This document shows positions 7,551 through 13,521 of a DNA stretch of 16,563 bases, piece after piece. Every line of letters begins with the position of its first letter. Positions within the stretch are counted from its first letter, which is position 1. The notes below the pieces were generated by a model. The model saw nothing but the letters and a program-made list of their open reading frames with translations, did no database searches and was not told where the DNA came from. Source of the stretch: Paracoccaceae bacterium (GTDB lineage: Bacteria > Pseudomonadota > Alphaproteobacteria > Rhodobacterales > Rhodobacteraceae). Both the position numbers and the translations under genes were made by a program. Where the stretch lies: the NCBI GenBank assembly GCA_007129775.1, contig SKUV01000380.1:1-16563 (forward strand), given 5' to 3'.

Positions 7551-9251
7551 GTGAACCTTGGCCTGATCATGCTGGTGCATACCGCGCTGCATCGCGCGGA
7601 ACAGGTCGTGCGCTACTGGGCGCGCAACGATTGCCCGGTGGTGATCCATGTGGACCGGCGTGTGCCCAAGGCGCAATATGACCGCCTTGTTGCGGCGCTT
7701 GCGCCCCTGCCGCAGGTGCGGTTCTGCCGCCGCCATGCCTGCGACTGGGGGACATGGTCGCTCGTGGCCGCGATGCAGGAGGCGGCAACGCTGATGCTCA
7801 GGGATTTCCCCGAAGTCAATCACGTCTACGCGGCCTCCGGCTCCTGCCTGCCCCTGCGCCCGGCCAGCGATCTGAAGGCCTATCTGGCAAAACGTCCGAT
7901 GACCGATTTCATCGAATCGGTCACCACCGCCGATGTGGCATGGACCGTGGGCGGCATCGATTTCGAGCGGTTCCTCCTGCATTTCCCGTTCTCATGGCGC
8001 TCGCAGCGGTTCCTGTTCGACACATGGGTGGCGATCCAGCGCCGGCTGGGCCTGCGGCGGCGCATCCCGCCGGGCATCATGCCGCATCTTGGCTCGCAAT
8101 GGTGGTGCCTTAGCCGCGCAACGCTGAGCGCGATCCTGCAAGACCCGCGACGGGCAGAATACGAACGCTATTTCCGCCGCGTCTGGATTCCGGACGAATC
8201 CTATTTCCAGACGCTCGTGCGCCTGCATTCCGCCCGGATCGAAAGCCGCTCGCTCACCCTCGCGAAGTTCGATTTTCAGGGCAAGCCGCACACTTTCTAT
8301 GACGACCATCTGCAATTGCTGCGCCGCTCCGACTGCTTCATGGCGCGCAAGATCTGGCCCCGGGCCGACCGGCTTTACGGCCATTTCCTGCTGCGCGAGG
8401 GCGGCGAAAAGGGACAGGCGGAGCCGCAGCCGGGCAAGATCGACCGGCTGTTTTCCAAGGCGACGGAGTTGCGCACCCGCGGCCGGCCCGGGCTTTACAT
8501 GCAAAGCAGGTTTCCGCGGCATGGGTTCGAGAACGGCATCACAGCAGCCCCATTTTCGGTGTTCGAGGGGTTTTCAGAGCTTTTCGAGGATTTCGAAATC
8601 TGGCTGGGAAAATACCTCGGCACGCGTGTCCATGGCCATTTGTTCAGCCCGAAGCGCGTAGAATTCGCGGGCGGCGCCGCGGTATTCAACGGCGCGATCA
8701 GCGACAGCGCGGCGACACGGGATTACAACCCCGAGCGGTTCCTGACCAACCTGATCTGGGCCACGCGTGGCGAGCGGCAGTGTTTCCAGTTCGGCCCGCG
8801 CGACAATCAGGCCATCGCATGGCTCATGGCGCGCGATCCCAACGCACAAATCTCGGTCATCACCGGGGCATGGGCGATCCCGCTCTCCCGCTCCAGCCGC
8901 GACTTCGCCGAAATCCGGCGCGAGGCCGCCGCCGCCCAGAAGACCGAGACCGACCATCTGGAAATCCTGCGCCGGCAGGATACCAAGGCCCGGGTCCGGA
9001 TCTGGAACCTCGCGGAATTCGTCGCCAATCCGATGGAGCCATTGCAGACGATCCTTGATGAGATCGTGCCCGCCCGCCCGCGCCGCCTGACCGAGGCGCC
9101 GCGGATGGTCGATCTGGACGGCTTTGCGGACTTTCTGCAAAAGCTGCGCAACGAAGGCATGCAACCGACCCTCATGGGCGATTACCCCCCGCCAGAGCAG
9201 CATGCGGCACCTGCGGCGCAGGCGGCGCAAAAGCCCTATCTCGTGCGCTGA
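7551..9251 (+). CDS. Core-2/I-branching (GT14) glycosyltransferase with extra domain
   Basis: This 566-residue protein's first half (about 1-260) is a Core-2/I-branching family glycosyltransferase. In animals the family adds branching beta-1,6-GlcNAc or xylose; bacterial members are largely uncharacterised. Evidence is IMLVHTALHRAEQV (6-19), VVIHVDRRV (30-38), YAASGSCLPLRP (93-104), GSQWWCLSRA (181-190) and PDESYFQTL (214-222) with the expected acidic residue Glu216. The second half (about 290-566) matches the extension known in this group as DUF5927, as far as I recall, and has no assigned function. Its stretch RIWNLAEFVANPMEPL resembles the late helix of sulfotransferases. The GTG start is supported by GGAG (7539-7542) eight bases upstream and by the immediate NLGLIMLVH strand. 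The stop lies 3 bp before the sulfotransferase start, which suggests coupled translation and a joint role in decorating one glycan. Confidence 0.88.
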   Translation: MNLGLIMLVHTALHRAEQVVRYWARNDCPVVIHVDRRVPKAQYDRLVAALAPLPQVRFCRRHACDWGTWSLVAAMQEAATLMLRDFPEVNHVYAASGSCLPLRPASDLKAYLAKRPMTDFIESVTTADVAWTVGGIDFERFLLHFPFSWRSQRFLFDTWVAIQRRLGLRRRIPPGIMPHLGSQWWCLSRATLSAILQDPRRAEYERYFRRVWIPDESYFQTLVRLHSARIESRSLTLAKFDFQGKPHTFYDDHLQLLRRSDCFMARKIWPRADRLYGHFLLREGGEKGQAEPQPGKIDRLFSKATELRTRGRPGLYMQSRFPRHGFENGITAAPFSVFEGFSELFEDFEIWLGKYLGTRVHGHLFSPKRVEFAGGAAVFNGAISDSAATRDYNPERFLTNLIWATRGERQCFQFGPRDNQAIAWLMARDPNAQISVITGAWAIPLSRSSRDFAEIRREAAAAQKTETDHLEILRRQDTKARVRIWNLAEFVANPMEPLQTILDEIVPARPRRLTEAPRMVDLDGFADFLQKLRNEGMQPTLMGDYPPPEQHAAPAAQAAQKPYLVR

Positions 9252-9254
9252 CAG

Positions 9255-10646
9255 ATGGCCCGGTTCGACCGTTTCATCCTGCTGGCCGAAATGCGCACGG
9301 GCTCGAATTTCCTCGAAGCGTCGCTGAATGACTTGCCCGGCCTGCGCTGCTTCGGCGAGGCATTCAACCCGCATTTCATCGGCCATGCCGGCAAATCCGA
9401 GATGCTGGGCGTCACCATGGACGAACGCGCCCGCGATCCGCTGTCGCTGCTGGCGCGGATGGGTGAAAAGGCGGCGCTGCCGGGCTTTCGCTTCTTTCAC
9501 GATCACGACCCGCGCATCCTTGCCCATTGCCTGCCAGACCCGCGCTGCGCCAAGATCGTGCTGACCCGAAACCCGATCGACAGCTATGTCTCGCGCAAGA
9601 TCGCCGCGGCGACCGGGCAGTGGAAGCTCACCGACATCGCCTATCGCAAGGCCGCCCGGGCCGAGTTCGACGCGGCCGAGTTCGAGGATCATCTGCGCCG
9701 GCTGCAGGCCTTCCAGATCGAGATTCTGCGCGGGTTGCAGGTGACGGGGCAGACGGCGTTTTACATCGGATATGACGACATCAACGACACCGAAGTGCTC
9801 AACGGGCTGGCTGCGTGGCTGGGGCTGGAAGGCCGGCTGGAGGCACCGTCCGGGGCGCTCAAGCGTCAGAACCCCGAGCCGGTGACCGAGAAGGTCGCCA
9901 ACCCCGAGGAGATGGAGCGCGCGCTGGCGCGGCTCGACCGGTTCAACCTGTCGGCCACACCGAATTTCGAACCCCGGCGCGGCCCCGCCGTGCCCAGCTT
10001 CGTGGCCGCCCGGGGTCTGGGGCTGCTTTACATGCCGGTCAGGGGCGGGCTGGAGGATATTGTGCAGGGCTGGCTGCGGGCCGCGGAGGGTAGTGATCTG
10101 CTCGCGGAGTTCACCCAGAAAAGCCTGCGAGAATGGAAGCGCGGCACGCCCGGGCACCGAACTTTCACGGTGGTGCGTCACCCGCTGGCGCGCGCCCATG
10201 CAGTGTTTACGCGGTATCTTCTGGGCGGCGGCTATCCGAAGATACGGCAGATCCTTCAGGCCAGCCACGGCTTCGACCTGGCCGGCGGCGATGGCTATGG
10301 CGCGGACCGGTTCCATGCCGATTTCCTGCGGTTTCTGGGTTTTTTGAAGGCCAATCTGGCCGGTCAGACCGAGGTGCGCGTCGATCCGGCATGGGCCAGT
10401 CAGCAGCGGGTGGTGCAGGGCTTCGCCGCCTTCGCGCTGCCCGATGCGGTGCTGCGCGAAGAGGAGCTGGAGGCGCAACTGGCCACGCTCCTTCCCCCAT
10501 CAGGTGCCGCCTGTCCCGCCCTGCCCGCCGCCGCGCCCGCGCCTGTCGCGCTGGCCGAGATTTACGACAGGGATCTGGAGGATGCCGCCCGCGCTGCCTA
10601 TCCGGGCGATTACATGAGCTTCGGCTACGTCCGCTGGCAGCCGTAG
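9255..10646 (+). CDS. NodH-like sulfotransferase, two-module
   Basis: This 463-residue protein resembles the PAPS-dependent sulfotransferases annotated as NodH-like in roseobacters, which move sulfate to a sugar hydroxyl. The N-terminal module shows the 5'-phosphosulfate loop AEMRTGSNFLEASL (11-24) and the 3'-phosphate site VLTRNPIDSYVSRK (102-115), with Arg105 and Ser113 spaced as in the family. The C-terminal module (about 255-400) repeats the layout: LLYMPVRGGLEDIV (257-270), then VVRHPLARAHA (306-316), where the serine position is alanine and the phosphosulfate loop is lost. ATG 9255 follows the preceding stop by 3 bp with little Shine-Dalgarno, so translation probably depends on coupling. 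It ends the galU run and suggests a sulfated glycan. No PAPS-synthesis gene lies in the window. Sulfotransferase fold is likely; acceptor unknown. Confidence 0.87.
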   Translation: MARFDRFILLAEMRTGSNFLEASLNDLPGLRCFGEAFNPHFIGHAGKSEMLGVTMDERARDPLSLLARMGEKAALPGFRFFHDHDPRILAHCLPDPRCAKIVLTRNPIDSYVSRKIAAATGQWKLTDIAYRKAARAEFDAAEFEDHLRRLQAFQIEILRGLQVTGQTAFYIGYDDINDTEVLNGLAAWLGLEGRLEAPSGALKRQNPEPVTEKVANPEEMERALARLDRFNLSATPNFEPRRGPAVPSFVAARGLGLLYMPVRGGLEDIVQGWLRAAEGSDLLAEFTQKSLREWKRGTPGHRTFTVVRHPLARAHAVFTRYLLGGGYPKIRQILQASHGFDLAGGDGYGADRFHADFLRFLGFLKANLAGQTEVRVDPAWASQQRVVQGFAAFALPDAVLREEELEAQLATLLPPSGAACPALPAAAPAPVALAEIYDRDLEDAARAAYPGDYMSFGYVRWQP

Positions 10647-10652
10647 ACCACT

Positions 10653-10666
10653 GCGGCCCGGGCCGC
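10653..10666. terminator. 14-base palindrome in sulfotransferase/DUF3592 gap
   Basis: GCGGCCCGGGCCGC is a perfect palindrome that can fold as a five-base-pair stem with a four-base loop. It lies in the 48-bp gap between two convergent stop codons. No T-tract follows it on either strand. It is a plausible end signal for both transcripts, judged by position and symmetry only. Confidence 0.35.
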
Positions 10667-10694
10667 GTATGGCTGGCGAGGCGCGCTACGCAGG

Positions 10695-11447
10695 TCAGTT
10701 GGAGAAGGGGTTGACCATGCCGTCATCCCCGCCGGCAAGCTCTTCCTCCCAATAGCCTCGCCCGGTGCGCGGGTCGATCACAACGCGGATCCGCGAGCCA
10801 ACGGGATGGCTGACCACGTCGAGCATCGGCACCGTGCCCGAGACCCCCACCGCCCCCTGATCGTCGCGCCAGCGCAGCCGGCCCTTGCGCCGGCCGCTGT
10901 TGCGGCGCCGGCCCTTGGCGATATGCTCCAGCACCGTCGCCTGCCGGACCTCGCCCAGCTTGAGCGCCCGAAAGAGTGGCCCCGATTTCAGAAAGACCCA
11001 GATCACGAGACCCAGCGTCGCCGCGCCCCCGAGCCCGGAAAACCCGGCCATCATCGTGGCGTCGCGCCGGTTGCTGCCGATGTCGTATTCATGAAGCCGC
11101 GGGCGCTGCGGGTGATAGCGGATCGGGATGGGCTGGTTGACCGAAACCGAATTGTAATACCGCAAGTTGACACGCACCCGGCGCGAGATCGTCTGACCGG
11201 CGCCGACAAACCGGTAAGAGACGTAATACCGCACCTGCCGCCGGCCTTCGCTGTCGGTGGATTCGCGCCGTTCCCGGTTGGTCACCACGCCGGTGGTTGT
11301 TACGCCGAACTGCTCCAGTTGCGCGGCGTTGCGCGCCTTCATGCCCGAGACCCCGGCGCAGATCAGTGCAATCGTCAGGGCCACGACCGGCATCCAGAGC
11401 CCGGTCTTCTTCACGACCTTGAGCGGGGCGTAATAGATGCTTGCCAT
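10695..11447 (-). CDS. DUF3592 domain membrane protein
   Basis: This is a 250-residue protein of unknown function with a DUF3592-type beta-rich domain. Two hydrophobic segments (about 17-36 and 131-153) flank a loop (40-125) with TTGVVTNRERRES, RQVRYYVSYRF and PIPIRYHPQRP, the usual signature of the domain. After the second membrane segment the pattern seems to recur more loosely: RQATVLEHI, RLRWRDDQGAVGVSGT, SRIRVVIDPRTGRGYWE (168-235), with a basic run KGRRRNSGRRKGR between. ATG 11447 is preferred over ATG 11459 because GGAG lies six bases upstream on the minus strand and no good site precedes the other. It is convergent with the sulfotransferase gene and divergent from the transglycosylase gene, so it is probably a single-gene unit. 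Envelope location is likely; a role cannot be assigned. Confidence 0.85.
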   Translation of the reverse strand: MASIYYAPLKVVKKTGLWMPVVALTIALICAGVSGMKARNAAQLEQFGVTTTGVVTNRERRESTDSEGRRQVRYYVSYRFVGAGQTISRRVRVNLRYYNSVSVNQPIPIRYHPQRPRLHEYDIGSNRRDATMMAGFSGLGGAATLGLVIWVFLKSGPLFRALKLGEVRQATVLEHIAKGRRRNSGRRKGRLRWRDDQGAVGVSGTVPMLDVVSHPVGSRIRVVIDPRTGRGYWEEELAGGDDGMVNPFSN

Positions 11448-11486
11448 GCGCGGCTCCATCGCGGTGACCGAAAGCGCCTAGGATGC

Positions 11487-11514
11487 AGGATACCTGTCTT
11501 TGCCGCTGGCGCAA
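11487..11514 (-). promoter_or_regulatory. Candidate promoter for DUF3592 gene
   Basis: On the minus strand TTGCGC (11509-11514) and TATCCT (11487-11492) are 16 bases apart, about 40 bases ahead of the start at 11447. It is a partial sigma-70 match in the only place a promoter for this gene could easily sit. Confidence 0.28.
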
Positions 11515-11601
11515 GAAATCCGGACATTTCGCGACGCCCCCGGCGCGGCACGGGCCGCAATCACTTTCCGGCAAACCCCCGCCCAAGGCGTACCGCGGCG
11601 C

Positions 11602-11630
11602 TTCCGACACCGACGGTTTCGGGCTATGCT
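11602..11630 (+). promoter_or_regulatory. Candidate promoter for transglycosylase gene
   Basis: TTCCGA (11602-11607) and TATGCT (11625-11630) lie 17 bases apart, with the -10-like box 39 bases before the start codon at 11670. The match is weak and is supported mainly by position in the 222-bp divergent gap. Confidence 0.28.
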
Positions 11631-11669
11631 GCCCAAAACAACGATAACGTACCACGAGCAGGTGATCCC

Positions 11670-12923
11670 ATGCGCGCAGCGCTTCTGACCTCCGGCCTTG
11701 CCCTGGCGCTTTTGCCGGGCTGCCTCGGGGCGAATGCCCCCGAACGCTCGGCCATTCCCGAAACCCGCCCCGCCCACGCCTTGCAGGAGAACGCCCAGGT
11801 GACGCGCAGCCCCGGTTTCGAACAATGGCTCGAAGGTTTCCGCCCGCGCGCGCTGGCGCAAGGCGTCACGGCCGGAACGGTCGATCGGACCTTTCGCACC
11901 ATCCGCTATGACGAGGATGCGATCCGCCGCGACCGGGCGCAGGCCGAATTCACCCGCCCGATCTGGCAATATCTGGATGGCGCGGTGTCCGACACGAGGA
12001 TCGAGAACGGCCGGCGCGCGCTGCGCGACCACGCCCGGGTGCTGGACGAGATCGAGCGCCGCTATGGCGTGCCGAAAGAGGTGGTCGTGGCGGTCTGGGG
12101 GCTCGAAAGCTCCTATGGTTCGGCGCGTGGCAATACCCATGTGCCCAGCGCGCTCGCGACGCTGGCCTATGACGGACGGCGCGGGCAGTTCTTCGAAAGT
12201 CAGTTGATCGGCGCGCTGAAGATCATCGAGGCAGGCGACGTGGCGCCCGAAAACATGCTCGGCTCATGGGCCGGGGCGATGGGGCATACCCAGTTCATCC
12301 CGACCAGCTATCTGGCCTATGCGGTGGATTTCCGCGGCAACGGCCGGCGCGACATCTGGTCGGACGATCCGACCGACGCGCTGGCCTCGACCGCGGCCTA
12401 TCTGGCGCGGCACGGCTGGACCACGGGCCAGCCATGGGGCGTGGAGGTGCGCCTGCCCGGCGGTTTCGACACGCGGGCGGCGGCACAGGCGCGCGGCGTG
12501 GGGGAATGGCGGGCGATGGGCGTGCAGGCGGTGCCCGGCGCCAGCCTGCCGGCGCAGGGCAATGCCTCGCTGATGTTTCCGGCCGGGGCGCAGGGCCCGG
12601 CGCTGCTGACCTTCGGCAATTTCCGCACGATCAAGCGCTACAACAATTCCGATGCCTATGTGATCGCCGTGGGGCATCTGTCGGACAGGCTGCGCGGGGC
12701 CGGCCCCTTCGTGACCGCATGGCCGCGCACGGACCGGCCGCTCAACAGCGACGAGCGGATTGAATTGCAGCGCCTTCTGGTCGCGCGCGGCTATGACACC
12801 GGCGGCATCGACGGGCGCATCGGCCCGATGACGATCGAGGCGGTGCGCAGCTATCAGGTGGCTGCGGGCCTGACACCCGATGGCTATGTCTCGCTCGATC
12901 TGCTGAACAGGCTACGGCGCTGA
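11670..12923 (+). CDS. MltB-family lytic murein transglycosylase, lipoprotein
   Basis: The enzyme cleaves peptidoglycan between MurNAc and GlcNAc, forming 1,6-anhydro ends, for wall remodelling and recycling in the periplasm. The 417-residue product starts with a short hydrophobic signal ending LALLPGC (12-18), a likely lipobox with Cys18, although proline at -2 is not typical. The SLT_2 catalytic domain (about 45-345) includes VVAVWGLESSYG with catalytic Glu146, GNTHVPSALATLAYD, AGAMGHTQFIPTSY (201-214) and the late NFRTIKRYNNSDAY. A C-terminal PG_binding_1 domain (about 360-417) has LVARGYDTGGIDGRIGPMT. ATG 11670 has AGGTG (11660-11664) five bases upstream. The frame is open back to 10806, but that part is the shadow of the opposite-strand DUF3592 gene. 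It is probably transcribed alone from the divergent gap. Confidence 0.94.
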   Translation: MRAALLTSGLALALLPGCLGANAPERSAIPETRPAHALQENAQVTRSPGFEQWLEGFRPRALAQGVTAGTVDRTFRTIRYDEDAIRRDRAQAEFTRPIWQYLDGAVSDTRIENGRRALRDHARVLDEIERRYGVPKEVVVAVWGLESSYGSARGNTHVPSALATLAYDGRRGQFFESQLIGALKIIEAGDVAPENMLGSWAGAMGHTQFIPTSYLAYAVDFRGNGRRDIWSDDPTDALASTAAYLARHGWTTGQPWGVEVRLPGGFDTRAAAQARGVGEWRAMGVQAVPGASLPAQGNASLMFPAGAQGPALLTFGNFRTIKRYNNSDAYVIAVGHLSDRLRGAGPFVTAWPRTDRPLNSDERIELQRLLVARGYDTGGIDGRIGPMTIEAVRSYQVAAGLTPDGYVSLDLLNRLRR

Positions 12924-12928
12924 GGCCC

Positions 12929-12943
12929 GGCGCCGCTGGCGCC
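12929..12943. terminator. GGCGCC hairpin between transglycosylase gene and putR
   Basis: GGCGCC, loop GCT, GGCGCC makes a six-base-pair all-GC stem in the 30-bp gap between convergent stop codons. There is no following T-tract on either strand. Placement argues for a shared terminator. Confidence 0.4.
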
Positions 12944-12953
12944 CGTGTCCCTG

Positions 12954-13412
12954 TCAGGGGCCGGATTCCTTGACCGCCTCCATCGCCACATGGGTGGAGG
13001 TGGAGGTGACATAGGGCAGGCTGGACACCTGATCGGCCAGCACCCGCCGATAGCCTGCGATATCGGCGGTGCGCACCTTCAGTAGATAGTCGAAACTGCC
13101 TGCGATCAGGTGGCATTGTTCGATCTCGGGCACGGCCCGGACGGCAGCGTTGAAGGCGGCGAGCGCGACCTCGCGCGTGTCTGACAGCTTGACCTCGACA
13201 AAGGCGACATGGGCCGCCCCGATCCGCTCCGGATCGATCACCGCGCGATAGCCGAGGATCACGCCGCTGTCTTCCAGCCGCTTGAGCCGGGTCTGGGTCG
13301 GCGATTTCGAAAGACCGATCCGGCGGGCGAGTTCGGTGACACTCAGCCGTCCCTCGACCGCGAGTATGCGCAGGATGCCCGAGTCGAAGCGATCAAAACC
13401 ATCGTAGTCCAT
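12954..13412 (-). CDS. putR: Lrp/AsnC-family regulator of putA
   Basis: This is a 152-residue feast/famine regulator. An N-terminal winged helix-turn-helix (about 10-60) contains LSVTELARRIGLSKSPTQTRLKRLEDSGVI, and the C-terminal RAM/AsnC effector domain (about 66-145) has AHVAFVEVKL, CHLIAGSFDYLLKV and SLPYVTSTSTHVAME. Length and both domains are typical. ATG 13412 is used because it begins at the conserved region and has AGGCGG about five bases upstream; the longer open frame back to 14054 is antisense to putA. It is divergent from putA, the arrangement known for PutR in Rhodobacter capsulatus and Agrobacterium, where the protein activates putA when proline is present. The symbol rests on family plus this location. 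Confidence 0.92.
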   Translation of the reverse strand: MDYDGFDRFDSGILRILAVEGRLSVTELARRIGLSKSPTQTRLKRLEDSGVILGYRAVIDPERIGAAHVAFVEVKLSDTREVALAAFNAAVRAVPEIEQCHLIAGSFDYLLKVRTADIAGYRRVLADQVSSLPYVTSTSTHVAMEAVKESGP

Positions 13413-13521
13413 TCTGGCCGCCTGTTGCCTTGGAAACGGGAAATCCGGCTGTAAATTACGGGGAATAAGGCGCCATGTCACCTGAATTCCAGCTATACTC
13501 CGTGCAATCGGAGGTTTCGCC
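13413..13521. promoter_or_regulatory. putR-putA divergent promoter region
   Basis: This 109-bp region should carry both promoters. For putR (minus strand) GTGACA (13476-13481) and TAATTT (13453-13458) lie 17 bases apart. For putA the -10-like TATACT (13494-13499) matches five of six, but the -35 position reads CGCCAT, a poor site. Two short dyads are candidate Lrp-type sites: GTAA-A-TTAC centred at 13455, overlapping the putR -10, and the imperfect CTGAATTCCAG centred at 13487, just upstream of the putA -10. The poor -35 fits activator-dependent expression. Confidence 0.45.

Noticed and set aside
8574..10478. 634-codon open frame on the minus strand
   Set aside because: It is antisense to the Core-2 and sulfotransferase genes, whose family motifs are clear. 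It contains no recognisable domain; long antisense frames are normal at this G+C content.
10806..11669. Long N-terminal extension of the transglycosylase frame
   Set aside because: It overlaps the opposite-strand DUF3592 gene. The ATG at 11670 has a good ribosome binding site and starts a lipoprotein signal.
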